From Microglena sp. YARC (taxonomy: Eukaryota; Chlorophyta; Chlorophyceae; Chlamydomonadales; Chlamydomonadaceae), in assembly GCA_022414725.1 (NCBI GenBank), contig CM039463.1, positions 22,267,511 through 22,331,510 of the forward strand: 64,000 nucleotides of DNA, given 5' to 3'. A program made the position numbers and the translations under genes. A model generated the notes under the pieces. It made no database searches, was not told the origin of the DNA, and was given only the letters and a program-made list of their open reading frames with translations. This document shows, piece after piece, positions 42,430-54,744 of this stretch. Position 1 is the first letter of the stretch. Each line of letters begins with the position of its first letter.

Positions 42430-42660
42430 TGTTCATCCTATACTACTGATATTCTCCGTCATGTTTTTAAACCTTATGTAGATACGGCTGAGTCGTGTAA
42501 CAAATTCAATGACGAGACTTCTGAAAGATATCTATTCATTCGGGAAACTCGTGTAACAAAACACAATGCTGGAGACTTCTGTAAATTATGTATAAATACG
42601 TCTGATATGTGTAACGAATTGCAATGCTGGAGACTTCTGTTGGACTTCTTTACATTATAC
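42430..42660 (+). repeat. Short degenerate repeat around GAGACTTCTG
   Basis: Three to four blocks of TGTGTAACAAATT-CAATG-TGGAGACTTCTG with a period of about 60-70 bp, leading into the large satellite. Confidence 0.7.
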
Positions 42661-44053
42661 AGACCACTAGACTAGCAGCTGCCTAGCAGCTATACATATA
42701 ATATAATTAGGTTGTCGCCTGCAATGTACATGTGCTGGGGCGGCAGTACATATCATGTGCCACGCATGCAATCTAAACACAGCACTCAAACCCTTCAGAT
42801 CACCAGCCTAGCAGGTGCCTGCAGTCTGAGCTCAACACTGATTCAGTTGGAATGCTATACATGAAGACAACCACTAGACTAGAAGCTGTCTAGCAGCCAT
42901 GCATCTAATCTAATTAGGTTGGTACCTGCAATGTACACAGTTGCCTGCATGCAGTCCGAGCACAACACTAATTCAGGTGGATTGCTTCAGATAAAACATA
43001 CCACTTGGCTAGCAGCTGCTTATTAGCTATACATATAATCTAATTAGGTTGGCTCCTGCAATTTACACACTGTATGTGTTGGAGGTGCTTCTACAGATCG
43101 TCTGCCAAGCGTGCAATCTGGCCACAGCACAACAACCCTCCAGATCACTAGACTAGGCAGGTGCTTGCAATCTGAGCACAATACTGATTCAGTTGGACTG
43201 CTTCAGATGGAACAGATCTCTAGACTAGCAGCTGCCTAGCAGCTATACATATAAATCTAAATTAGGTTGGCGCCTGCAATGCACAGACAGTAAGTGCTAG
43301 AGCCCTGTACATTTGTCAGCCACGCATGCAATCTGAACACAGCACTTCAACCCTGCAGATCACCAGAACTAGGCAGGTGCTTGCAGTCTGAGCACAACAC
43401 TAATTCAGTTGGACTGCTTTCAGATGAAACAGACCTTCTAGACTAGCAGCTGCCCAGCAGCTATACTTATAATATGATGAGAGTTGGCCCCTGCAATGTA
43501 CACAAAGTAAGTGTTGGGGCCGCTGTACACATCATCTGCCACTTGTGCAATCTGAACACAGCACTTCAAAAAACTGCAAATCACCCAGACTAGGCAGGTG
43601 CCTGCTATCTGAGCACAACACTTATTCAGTTGGACTGCATTACATATAAAGACCACTAGACTAGCAGCTGCCCTAGCAGCTATACATCTAATCTTGTTAG
43701 GTTGGCTCCTGCAATGTACAGGCTCTAAGTGCTGGAGCCACTGTACATATTGTCTGCCACGCGTGCAATCTGAAACACAGCTTTCCAACCCTGCAAATCA
43801 CCAGACTAGGTAGTGTCTGCAATCTCAGCACAACACTAATGCAGTTGGATCGCTTTACATATAGCTGACCACTTGACTAGCAGCTGCCTAGCAGCTATAC
43901 ACATAATCTCATTATATTGGCGCCTACAATGTACAGACTGAACAGTGCTGGAGCAGCTCTACATATTGTCTGCCACGCGTGCAATCTGAAAACAGCACTC
44001 CAACCCTGCAGATCACCAGGCTAGGCATGTTCCTTCAATCTGAGCACAACACT

Positions 44054-45211
44054 CAGGGATTTTTGTTTTCAAATCTGAAAGTGGTTTTTTACTAGCTTTT
44101 TAGTTGTAGGCCTCCTCCAAGAACAGCGTCCCTATAGCTTTTTCTGGGCGGCTCTAAGGGCCGCCCCAGGGGGCAGCACCCTGAGCTGGGGGGGGGGGGG
44201 GGAATACCCCCTAAGAGTGTTTTTTTTTTTGGAGGTGGTGGTGGTGGTGGTTTGTGTGTGTGTGTGTGGGGGGGGGGGGGCATGGGGAATCATACATGAA
44301 TACTTGACACATCTTAGCATTTTGTTTAGCATACTTGCTAGCTTTGTAAATTTCTAAACCTGCTGAATTCTGAAAACACCCCTCTGCTCAAGGCCACTGC
44401 AAACTGCCAACTAGACAGCATGGACCAATGCATGATGGCAGTGAAGTATCCCCCCAGCTGGGCCTGCACATTTGCCTGCCTTGGTAATCTGTCCATGAGT
44501 TTGCCACTGGCAAGCAGGTCATACACCACCACCAGCTGCTTCACTGTCACTCTGGGTCAAGCTTTTGCCTTCTGCTCCTCTACAATCTCGCAGCATGAGC
44601 CTCAACAGCACCCGGTGTAAAGAAGAGAGCCAAAGTTGTCTGATTTTTGATGTGGGCGCATGTCGTCTCATGACCTTTTACACGGCACATCTTGCCGTCG
44701 AAAGTAGAACTCTGCACACAGAGCATCTGACTTTCCATCGATCATCTCGTTTGACAGCACAAAATGTGGGCTAGCTATTGAAGTACGGTCCGGGATCAAG
44801 GTGTCTAGGACTCAAGAACCTCAAGTCGAGAATTCAAGAACTCCGAGTCGAGAATTCGAGGATGAGAAATTGAATGAGGGAGATAAGCTATATAAGTGGG
44901 TCGTCAAGTTATTCCTGGTATCGAGCTGTGTCGAGCTACAAAAAGTTATTTACGTCAGGTTCTAGAGATTATGGTGACCTGCCACCGTTAGGTCTTTCCT
45001 GGTTCAGAAGTGGTTCAGAAGTGACTGTGGTCTGCGTCGAATTGGGATGGATTCTCTGTAGCAATTTGTGTCGAATGGGGTTCTGTGTAGGGATTTGGGT
45101 CTTGAGTGCCAGGAATCTCAAATCGGGTCTCTTTATATAGCGATAATTTTTGCCAAAACTGGGCCAAAAAACTAGCGTCCTCGCTATATATAGCGGAAAA
45201 AACAATCCCTG
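44054..45211. mobile_element. hAT-like non-autonomous DNA transposon in satellite, copy 1 (clean)
   Basis: Ends CAGGGATTTTTGTTTTC and (inverted) CAGGGATTGTTTTTTCC. The interrupted satellite word is duplicated as ACAACACT on the left and ACAAAAACT on the right, an imperfect duplication of 8 (or 9) bp. Short CAGGG termini with 8-bp duplications are typical of hAT elements. 1158 bp, with no transposase recognised. A - strand frame (44550-44338) reads KQLVVVYDLLASGKLMDRLP and may be a captured exon. Near the right end is a perfect 14-bp palindrome CGCTATATATAGCG (45182-45195). Confidence 0.65.
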
Positions 45212-45902
45212 ACAAAAACTAATTCAGTTATTAAACAGCTTTACGATGAAGCAGACCACTAGACTAGCATCTGCCTAGCAGCTTTACATATAATCTAATT
45301 AGGTTGGCCGCCTGCAATTTTATCTGACAGTATGTGTTGGAAGCCGCTGTAACATATTGTCTGCCCACGCGTGCATTCTGAACACAACACTCCAACCCTG
45401 CAGATCACCAGGCTAGGAAGGTTCCTTCAATCTGAGCAGCAACAACATCGAATTCAGTTAACAGCTTTAGATGAAGCAGACCACTAAACTAGCAGCTGCC
45501 TAGCAGCTTTTACATATAATCTTGTTAGGTCGTTGGCGCCTGCAATTTACAGATAGAATGTGTTGGAGCTGCCCTCTACATATCGTCTGCCACGCGACAC
45601 TGCAATCTAGCCACAGCACTTCAACCCTGAAGATCACTAGAGCTAGCAGGTGCTTGCAGTCTGAGAAAATACTGATTCAATTGGAACAAAACTGCTTCAG
45701 ATAAATAGATCACTAGACTAGCAGCCTGTCCTAGCAGCTATACATATAATCTTATTAGGTTGGTGGGCCTGCAAATGTACAGACTGACAGTGCCAGAGCC
45801 GCTGTACATACTGTCTGCTACGCGTGCAATCTGAACAACAGCACTCCAACCTGCAGATCACCAGGCTAGGAAGGTCCTGATCTGAGTCTGAGCACAAACA
45901 CT

Positions 45903-47325
45903 CAGGGGATTTTTGTTTCAAAATCTGAAAGTGGGTTTTTACTAGCTTTTTAGTTGTAGGCCTCCTCCAAAGAAACAGCGTCCCTAAAGCTCTTTTCTCT
46001 GCTGGGCCTCTAAGGGCCGCCCCAGGGGGCTAGCACCCTGAGCTGGGGGGGGGGGCGGGGGGCGGAATACCCCCTAAGAGGTGTTTTTTTGAGGTCGCGT
46101 GGTTGTGGAGGTGGTAGGGTGGTGTGTGTGTGTGTGTGTGTGTGTTGGGGGGGCGGTGGGGGGGGCCAGATGGAGATCATAACGATGTAGGATACTTGAC
46201 ACATCTTAGCATTTTGTTAGTATACTTGCTAGCTTTGTAATTTTCTAACCCCCATGCTGAAATTCTGAAAACACGCCCTCTGCTCGTCGTGAGGAAGGCC
46301 ACTGCAACACCCTGGCCAACTAGGATCAGCATTAGACCAATGCGATTGATGGGCAGTGAAAGTATCCCCACAGCTGAGCCTGTCACATATTAGCCGCCAT
46401 TGCCAGGTAATCTGATGCGATGAGTTTTGCACCACAAACGGCAAAGCAAGGCTGCAGTCACCCACCGGACCACCAAGCTGCTCACGATTGTTCCCATGGT
46501 CAAGCTAAATAATAGCCTCCTACTGCGTCTCCGTCTGACAATCTCGCTCGAGAACAATGTAGCCAATTCAACAGCACCCGTGCAATAGAAGAGGATGCAA
46601 AGGTTGTCTAATTTTTTGATGTGGAGCCAAATTGCGTCTGCATGAAACCATTCTATACACGCACACATCTTCCAATGCAAGTAGAACTGCCGACACAGAG
46701 CATCTCACTTTTCCACATCGGCCCATCTAGGGTTCTCGTTTGACGCACAAAATGTCGGGCTAGCTATGATGAGGTTACGTCGGAGGAGGGGAATCACACG
46801 TAGGGTTCTAGAAACATCCAAGAACCTCAAGTCAAGAGCATATCAAGAAGCCTCGACGGAGTGAATGTCGGAGATGAGAAAATTGACATAGGGAGTGAGA
46901 GCGCCCAATAGCCAATAGTAAATTGTGGTCGAAGTCCATAGTCCTGTATCGCCACCTCTGTTTTGGCAGCTACAAATTAATTATTTACGTCATGGTATTC
47001 ATTTGCATGAGGCAAATTACATGGGTGAACCTTTTCCACGCTGTCTGTCCTGCCTTCAGAATTGTTGTTCCCGAGGGATAGTACTGTTGATCTGGCGTCG
47101 AAAGTCTAAGAGAAAAATGATCTCGCTTGTACAATTTGTGTCGAATTGGGATTCTGTTAGGATTATTGGCAGTCCTGATGCAAGAGGGAATCTCGAGAAT
47201 CCGCCCGGTCTTCAGAGAGTGAGGAGGTATAAGCCAACCGATAGATTTTGCAAACAATATATCTGTGCCAAAGAAGACCCGTACCGCGTGTCGCTATATA
47301 TAGCGTGAAAAGAATTCAATCCCTG
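45903..47325. mobile_element. hAT-like transposon, copy 2 (noisy)
   Basis: Same content and order as copy 1, from CAGGGGATTTTTG to ATCCCTG, but about 265 bases longer because of scattered inserted bases and short additions. The flank after it is GCAAAACTAATTCAG. All frames are broken. Confidence 0.7.
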
Positions 47326-48260
47326 GCAAAACTAATTCAGTAAGAGCAGGCTGTAACAGTGAAATCAGGACCAGCTCAAGTCTCAGAACCTAGCTAGTGC
47401 GGACCTAGCTATCAATCAGTTCACATTATTAGATCTATATGAGTAGGTAGTCCAGCCTGCAATTGTACTGACAAGCGAATATGGTCCAGTTCCGCCGAGA
47501 CCTCGGAGTGGGTACATACAGTCTTGGGGGCCACGGCTCATGCATTCTGACACCCAAACACTCCAAGAGCCGCTGTCATGGAGAAGATCACCAGCTAGGA
47601 AGCTGTCCTTCATATCTGGAGGCAGCGAGAACATCAATTCACATTAAACAGCTTATTAGAGTTTAGCACGACACGACCACAAAGTAAGGAGACTAGCCAG
47701 CTGGGCGCACGGCTACGCGCAAGCGAATATTACACCAGTAGATCTTGTTAGGTGCGCTCCGCAGAGATTTGAGAACAGATAGAATGAGAGGGGTAGTGGG
47801 GACATCTACCCAAGTATCGTCGTACGCGAGGCGAGCCCGTCGGCATGGAGTCTACCCCACATGCACGTTCAACCTCTGAAGGAATGCACGAGAACTGAGG
47901 CAAGGGTGCTTGCAGTCTGCGAGACCCCGACCCAGTACTGATTCAAGGTGACAGGCTCGAAGGAGAAGATAGATCACTAGACACTACAAGCTGGGTGCCT
48001 CTAGGCAGCGGGAGAGGAACAACAGAGGTGCAGGTGAAAAGGGAGTTAATGGAGCAAATATACATATAATCTTATAATAGGGGTGGGACCTCAGATGTGT
48101 ACAGTGACTGACAGTGCCAGAGCCGACGCGATGTACATACTGTCTGCTACGCAGGGAAATGCATCATGAACACAGCACTACCACAAACCCTGCCAAGATC
48201 ACAAACGAGGCTAGTGAAGGGTTTCCTTCAATCGGAAGCTTAGGTTGAGCACAACCACCT

Positions 48261-49664
48261 CACGGGATTTTTGTTTTCAAGAATCTGAAGATGTGAGGTA
48301 ATTTACTAGCTTTTAAGATGACAGGCCTCCTCGAAGAAACAGCTCCTAAAGCCCTGTTTTGGCCGTCTCTAAGGGCCGCAACTCCAGGAAGTCAGCACCC
48401 TAGGCTGGGGGGAGCAGGCAGAGGGGAGGAATCCCCCTAAGAGATTGTTTGTGTTTGGATTCCCGTTCGGGTTGTGGATGTGGGTAGGTGGTGTTGTAGC
48501 TGTGTTTGTTGTTATCTAAGCGAAGCGGGTGGAGGTGTGGCATGAGGTGGAGTATCAATAGCGGAGTGATGAATACTTTGACACATCTTAAAGCATTTCA
48601 TTTAAACCAATACAATGTCGTGAGCTTGTAATGTTAATTTCTACACCTGCTGAAATTCTGAAAACACCCCTCGTCTGCGTGCGGGAAGGGCCAACTGCAA
48701 CACCTCCGCAACTGTAGACAGCATGGACCAATGCTATGGATGGGGCAAGTGAAGATCCCCCTAGCTGGCTCTGCACATTTGCCTAATCTGAGATCCTTGG
48801 AAGCAGAAATCTCGATCTATGAGAGGTTGTACCCATACTGGCATATCAGGTCCACGGTACGACACCACCAAGCGTTGCTTACAGCTGTCGCCTGGTCAAC
48901 TTTGCCTTCTGCTCCCTCTACAATCTCGCAGCCATGAGCAAACTCAACAGCACCCGTAAAGAAAGATCCGAATGCCAAATGTGGGTCTGGACTGCCTTTG
49001 GATTGCCGAACTAGCGGTCTCATGACCTTGGGTTACACGGGGCACCATCTGAACAACGTGTCGAGTAAGTAGAACTGCCAACCAACACGAAGCATTTGCC
49101 TGTGAGGCTTCCATCCCATCATTCTCCGTTTGACAGACACAAATGGGGCGCTAGCTAAAGATACCGTCGGGATCAATGGAGTGTCTCCCAGTACTAACGA
49201 GAGAGACCCGGTCCAGTCGAGAATTCAAAGAACCATCGAGTCGAGAATTCGAGGATGAGAAATGAATGAGGAGATTACTATAAAGTGGGTCAAGTTGGTA
49301 TTCCTGGTATCCGTAAAGGCTGGATGTCGAGCTACAAAGTTATTTACGTCAGGTTCTAACGATTATGGTGACCTGGCCACCTAGTTTTCCTGTCTCATGA
49401 AGTGGTTCAGAAGTACTGGGGTCTGGGAAATCACCGAAATTGGCTCCTCAACTGTTGTTTGCGAAATTTTGTTCGAATTGAATTAGTCGCTAAGCTGATT
49501 GGGCCCGTCCTCCTCCTGATTGCATTTGAATCTGTCATAATCGTGGAATTTCATATAGGTAAGCGATAATTTGCCAAAAACTGAGCACAAAACAACTCAA
49601 AGGCCCGTGAGTTCTGTCGGCCAGTAGCGCCTCTATGAGCGGGAGAAAAAAGCAATGTCCACTT
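48261..49664. mobile_element. hAT-like transposon, copy 3 (very noisy)
   Basis: Recognisable by CACGGGATTTTTGTTTTCAA, CCAATGCTATGGATGG, GAGTCGAGAATTCGAGGATG and the end CACTTGACAAAACTAATCAG. Insertions and substitutions occur every few bases compared with copy 1. Confidence 0.6.
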
Positions 49665-49799
49665 GACAAAACTAATCAGTCCAATAATACAGCTTGGTAC
49701 GAGTGAATAGGCGATGCCATCTAACATACGACTAGCGATGCTGCCTTGCAGCTTTACACAATTATCTTAATTAGTGTGCGCTACAATTACTGACAGTAT

Positions 49800-51417
49800 T
49801 TTTAGTTGAGCCGCGGAGTACCACCTAATTGGTGCGGCCACCGCGTGCCATGTTCTTGAAACCACAACACAACCTAAAGGTTAAAACACATGACGTGTTC
49901 CAGGGCGTAGTTCAGGCTATTTTGCTTTTCATCGATCCCGCACGTCCAAATTTCACCGTGTCTTCGCGAGGCCCGGATTTCAGACGGGATTTGCAGGACT
50001 CATATTTCGGGCCGTATCTTAACCGAACGCTATTTGTCAGACTTGTTAAATTCCAGCTTTATTTCATCGATCCTTCGCACGTCAAGGTTCACCGTGTTCC
50101 CGGACTAGGATTTAGTGCGGTGAACTCAACGTAACCGAAAACAATGTCCGAAAATAGTATGTCCCGAACTACCGAACTTGTCCCATGTTGTCATTACTGT
50201 ACCATAATTGCCATAATTTGAGTCCGAAGGATCGACTCACGTCACGCAGGCGAGTGCGGACGTCTATTCACTGCGCCTTGCAGGTTAGCTAATTTTTTCC
50301 GAGTTTGTTCCAGGCTGTCCAGCTATGGAGTTTATTGCTTTTCCAGGCGTACCCTAAGGGTAGTGTAAGGGCTACTACATTCTAGGCACTGGCGCGTAAT
50401 AGCAGAGTGGATAGTTTAGTTGAAAAGCGAATTGAAATCTCATCCGCAAACAATGTCAATCGCCCATGAATGGTGTTATGCGTTACCTTCTAGATCCAAA
50501 AGCTTCGTGTCTGTGCCCGACCTTCCATACTCGTGACTCGTGAGCGCTAGTCGAACCGCTTGCCAACAATCAAGAGCTATGACAGAGCGAGTATGCATCT
50601 GAGCGCATTACCAATGAGTTTGTCGGTAGGAAATATTTTAGGGACAAGTAGGAGTAGTGACGGTAACTCTCTCAATATGATAAGAGAAATGCTCCTCAGG
50701 TACGGCAAGCTGCTCATGGCGGGTTTTAATAACTCACCAAAAGTGGATCTTTCAGGTCAGCACTACACCACAGTACCGCGGTGGACAACTCTCAATTCCA
50801 TTTCTACTCCCTTCGCTCTTGGCTACAGCCGCGTGTTTCAATCACATCTGTAACCATATACACCACTCTTAGGACAATCTATCCGAGCAGGTATGTGAGC
50901 TCTCTTATAAAAATCCTCCTACGACATACCTGCTCTGGCACGTGTAACACCTCGGCAGTCAGGTGTCTCGTGAGAAAGAGGCGTGCGCTTAAACATCTCT
51001 GCTACAAACGTCCAGTTTCCCAGCTCATCTTCCTCTATAAGTAGGTAGAAGCAGATAAGCTGGCGCTCGCGAGTGTGAGAAAAGGTAACAGTTTGCTTAT
51101 AGTTCAAGCAAACTAGCCGAATACACAAACTCTCCTGGGGCCATCCAATTTGTTTTGAACTCTCTCATTTAAAAAGATCTTGCCCAGCATACCTGCTCTG
51201 CACGTGTAACCCCAAGTGCTCAGCTCACCCAACAATTTCTCTATTTATTAATACCGGGTGATTCCTGACCCTCTTCCCTCTTGGCCACAGGTCGGTTTTA
51301 AGTACATATCTAGCGGCGATAGCACAAACGTCTTGGAAGTTCCAGCCAATTTAATCTATCCTATGAAATAGTGCTCTTAAACCTCATTAAAAGAATCGAT
51401 GCCCAAGAAGATTACTG
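49800..51417. other. Gap-proximal sequence with degenerate repeats, no gene recognised
   Basis: Two local repeats are visible. TTCATCGATCC..CGCACGTC.A with TTCACCGTGT occurs at 49927 and 50062. CATACCTGCTCTG.CACGTGTAA with GCTCTTGGC.ACAG-type words occurs around 50815-50950 and again around 51190-51295. Sequence quality is doubtful. Confidence 0.45.
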
Positions 51418-52417
51418 NNNNNNNNNNNNNNNNNNNNNNNNNNNNNNNNNNNNNNNNNNNNNNNNNNNNNNNNNNNNNNNNNNNNNNNNNNNNNNNNNNN
51501 NNNNNNNNNNNNNNNNNNNNNNNNNNNNNNNNNNNNNNNNNNNNNNNNNNNNNNNNNNNNNNNNNNNNNNNNNNNNNNNNNNNNNNNNNNNNNNNNNNNN
51601 NNNNNNNNNNNNNNNNNNNNNNNNNNNNNNNNNNNNNNNNNNNNNNNNNNNNNNNNNNNNNNNNNNNNNNNNNNNNNNNNNNNNNNNNNNNNNNNNNNNN
51701 NNNNNNNNNNNNNNNNNNNNNNNNNNNNNNNNNNNNNNNNNNNNNNNNNNNNNNNNNNNNNNNNNNNNNNNNNNNNNNNNNNNNNNNNNNNNNNNNNNNN
51801 NNNNNNNNNNNNNNNNNNNNNNNNNNNNNNNNNNNNNNNNNNNNNNNNNNNNNNNNNNNNNNNNNNNNNNNNNNNNNNNNNNNNNNNNNNNNNNNNNNNN
51901 NNNNNNNNNNNNNNNNNNNNNNNNNNNNNNNNNNNNNNNNNNNNNNNNNNNNNNNNNNNNNNNNNNNNNNNNNNNNNNNNNNNNNNNNNNNNNNNNNNNN
52001 NNNNNNNNNNNNNNNNNNNNNNNNNNNNNNNNNNNNNNNNNNNNNNNNNNNNNNNNNNNNNNNNNNNNNNNNNNNNNNNNNNNNNNNNNNNNNNNNNNNN
52101 NNNNNNNNNNNNNNNNNNNNNNNNNNNNNNNNNNNNNNNNNNNNNNNNNNNNNNNNNNNNNNNNNNNNNNNNNNNNNNNNNNNNNNNNNNNNNNNNNNNN
52201 NNNNNNNNNNNNNNNNNNNNNNNNNNNNNNNNNNNNNNNNNNNNNNNNNNNNNNNNNNNNNNNNNNNNNNNNNNNNNNNNNNNNNNNNNNNNNNNNNNNN
52301 NNNNNNNNNNNNNNNNNNNNNNNNNNNNNNNNNNNNNNNNNNNNNNNNNNNNNNNNNNNNNNNNNNNNNNNNNNNNNNNNNNNNNNNNNNNNNNNNNNNN
52401 NNNNNNNNNNNNNNNNN
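51418..52417. other. Assembly gap, exactly 1000 N
   Basis: A round-number run of N, so the real gap length is probably unknown. Open frames drawn across it are meaningless. Confidence 1.
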
Positions 52418-52604
52418 GCTTCCTTGTCCTCGTCCTGTCCAGGTCATACTTGAATCCTTGCCTCTTAGACCGCCTTCTAGTTAGAAGCTTCGAACAAGTG
52501 ATCACAGAAGCCTCGCGAACCGCCCTCTCGGATAGTACTAGCCCACAGATTGCTAGCATAGTATGTATCGTCATGATATGTGGTGAATTAAATGCACCTG
52601 TAGC

Positions 52605-52880
52605 GTCATGTGTGTATGTATGTTATGTATAGTATTACTTAATGAATATGTAATGTATGTATGTATTGTATGATATGTATAGTATGATGTATGTATGTTT
52701 GTATCGCTTTGTTTGTTTGATGATATAGTAAATGTATGTATGTATGTACTGTAATTGTATTAGTATGTAATGTGTGTGATGTATGTATGTAATGTAGTTT
52801 GTATGTGGATGTATGTATGTATTGTAGTATGTATGTATGTATGTATGCTACTGTATGTATTGTATGTTTGATCGATGCAT
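52605..52880 (+). repeat. (ATGT)n microsatellite, degenerate
   Basis: ATGTATGTATGT units with many single-base interruptions, again followed within a few bases by the dispersed 47-bp motif. Confidence 0.9.
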
Positions 52881-52888
52881 GTTGTATA

Positions 52889-52933
52889 ACAGTACCAACG
52901 GTAGGTCAAATAGGTTAAGAGACTTGCCAACCG
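52889..52933 (+). repeat. Dispersed ~47-bp motif, copy 4
   Basis: ACAGTACCAACGGTAGGTCA.. to ..GACTTGCCAACCG, diverged by small indels. Confidence 0.65.
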
Positions 52934-53430
52934 ATGACCAGGGAAGGGCGCTTAAAATAGAAAAAAAGAAGCAGAAAACGGCTCTGGACATACTGCCCAC
53001 AATATTGAATCTACGCATAAGAGGAGCGCATGGCATAGTTTAGGGCCAGGGATTTATTGCGACAAAACAAGACAGATAACAAACGACCGAATAAAGAGTT
53101 GACCCCTGGGGGATTCTTACACCCCAGAAAAGGGGGGGCCTTCTGGGGGAAAACTATCTCATGCTGCTTGCTACTGCTGGGTTGCATTTATGCGGAGCCC
53201 CCTCTCAAGGAGCCCCCAGTGTTACCATGGTTGACGTTTGACTGATCGACCCGAAAATTGAAGCCTGAACGCCAAGTCCAACGGTCTCGTAACTAACTCG
53301 CTTCCGTTGCCATCTGCTCGCTCTGTCACGAAACACTCTCCGCCATTTTCAGCCTCCGCATGGCGACGCTGCATAGAACTTGTTTTTTTTTTGTGTCTGA
53401 CGTACTGAATACAATGCTGTGCCATTTATA
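52934..53430. other. No gene confirmed
   Basis: A 67-codon - strand frame (53425-53222) is open but shows no motif. GGGGGCTCC words occur inverted around 53120-53220. Confidence 0.4.
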
Positions 53431-53553
53431 GTATGTATTTTTACAGGCCAGCGAAAAAACTCTCCTGCTGTATGCTACAGCTGTGTTTTGCATATTATTA
53501 TTTTGTGGTGTTACGTATTGATGCGGTGTTGTGGCATCAGTATGTATTTTTAC

Positions 53554-53614
53554 AGGCCAGCCGGAAAGAAATCGCTAGCCACCACCTGTGCCACAACAAA
53601 GTGCCACCACTTGC
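53554..53614 (-). CDS. Candidate small dynein-gene exon
   Basis: On the - strand an acceptor CCTTGCAG is followed by 61 bases reading KWWHFVVAQVVASDFFPAGL in one frame, then GTAAAAAT. Support comes mainly from the surrounding echoes: the acceptor side recurs upstream (53690-54265) and the donor side (CTGGCCTGTAAAAATACATA) recurs once downstream at about 53440. Assignment to the dynein gene is by strand and position only. Confidence 0.3.
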
Positions 53615-53689
53615 CTGCAAGGCATGCCTGCACAGTGGCCAGTTGATGACAAGCAGTAAGATCATGATAATGAGCATAAAGACTGAAGA

Positions 53690-54265
53690 CCTGCACCTGC
53701 GCTATCTACCACAACAAAGTGCTTGCTGCAAGGCATGCTGAACGTGGCGAGTTGATGACAAGCATTAGATATGATGATGAAGATGAATAAACAGTGAGGA
53801 CAAACACCTGTGCCACAAACAAAGATGCACCACTTGCTGCAAATGCATGCTGCACGAGGTGAAGCTGATGACACGCATAAGATATGATGATAGAACGAGA
53901 TGATGATGATGAATAATGATGATGATGATGATGATGATGATGATGTTGAATGATGATTGATCATGGTGATGGTTGATTGGTGGATTGATGATGATGACAT
54001 GATAGATGATGATGATGATGATGAATGATGATGATGATGGATGATGATGGTGATGATGACAATTGGTGATGATTGAATAAACAGTCAAGACCGCACCTGC
54101 GCCACAACGAATGTTGCTGCAAGGCATGCTGCACATGGTGAGTTGATGACAAGCGTATGATTATGATGATGATAATGATTATGATTATGATGATGATGAT
54201 GATGAAAAAAGTGAGGACCCGCACCTGCGCCATCATCTACGAAGTGCACCACTTGCTGCAAGGCA
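53690..54265 (-). repeat. Four echoes of a splice-acceptor-like block with (CAT)n
   Basis: On + each unit reads CCACAACAAAGTGC.CCACTT + GCTGCAAGGCATGCTGCACG + TGGTGAGTTGATGACAAGCA followed by a (GAT)n tract. Units lie near 53715, 53835, 54115 and 54250, with a further one at the candidate exon (53600). Spacing varies because the GAT runs differ in length. Confidence 0.7.
53880..54075 (+). repeat. (GAT)n microsatellite
   Basis: GATGATGATGAATGATGATG-type run with scattered interruptions. Confidence 0.9.
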
Positions 54266-54339
54266 ATGCTGCACGTGGTGAGTTGCATCTGCTCTTTGTC
54301 GGTTGAAGTCAAGACATATGTTGGAACCTATCGAACGTT

Positions 54340-54731
54340 GGCCAACATTGCCAACTGCAGGCTAGGCCCCCCTCTGGGAGCTCCTCCTCCTCAGAGGAGC
54401 AGCCGGTGCTTGGGAGGTGCTTCAGCAGAGCAAGTCGTCCTTAGCGACGGTCATGGGGTTAGCAAAGACCGCATCCATATCATCCTCCCCAACATTTGTC
54501 AAACAAATCCCGCTTGCACTATCGCCTTTGTCTGCCTCTCCATTCGCCGCCTCTGGCAGTGCGAGGCTACTGTGTGCAATGCCCGAGAGGAGGGCCTTTC
54601 TTCCTCTCATCGCTAGGTATTGCGATGTCCATTGATTCAGCAGCCGGATCAACTTTGTCATCGATCTCGCCTAGCTTGCGGAGAGCTGGGCCTCTCTCTC
54701 GTAGGCCTGGTCCGCCTTGAGAGCAGCCCAC
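54340..54731 (-). pseudogene. Candidate dynein-gene exon with apparent frameshifts
   Basis: After the acceptor CATACAACAACAG (54744-54732 on the - strand), coding-like sequence reads across frames: ALKADQA near the start, KLGEIDDKVDPAAESMDIAI, then SLALPEAANGEADKGD and TNVGEDDMDAVFANPMT. Each segment looks like a genuine acidic, charged protein, but joining them needs small indels. The cleaner echo at 56803-56862 gives AAPKADQAKRESMISKL for the first part, which supports consensus errors over true decay. Placement in the dynein gene is inferred from strand and order. Confidence 0.4.
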
Positions 54732-54744
54732 CTGTTGTTGTATG

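Larger units (their letters stand above)
42661..49780 (+). repeat. Satellite array, ~215-bp monomer, with three transposon-bearing blocks
   Basis: Monomer markers are CTAGACTAGCAGCTGCCTAG, CATATAATCTAATTAGGTTG, GCCTGCAATGTACAGAC, TCTGCCACGCGTGCAATCTG, CCTGCAGATCACCAGACTAG and CTGAGCACAACACTAATTCA. Seven monomers run from 42661 to 44053. Then come transposon copy 1, about three monomers (45212-45902), copy 2, degraded monomers (47326-48260), copy 3 and a trailing fragment. The larger unit (transposon plus about three monomers, roughly 1.9-2.4 kb) thus repeats as a higher-order repeat. Monomers after about 45.2 kb contain many extra bases. Confidence 0.85.

Noticed and set aside
51371..52574. 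Open frames of 350-395 codons in both strands
   Set aside because: They consist almost entirely of the 1000-N gap.
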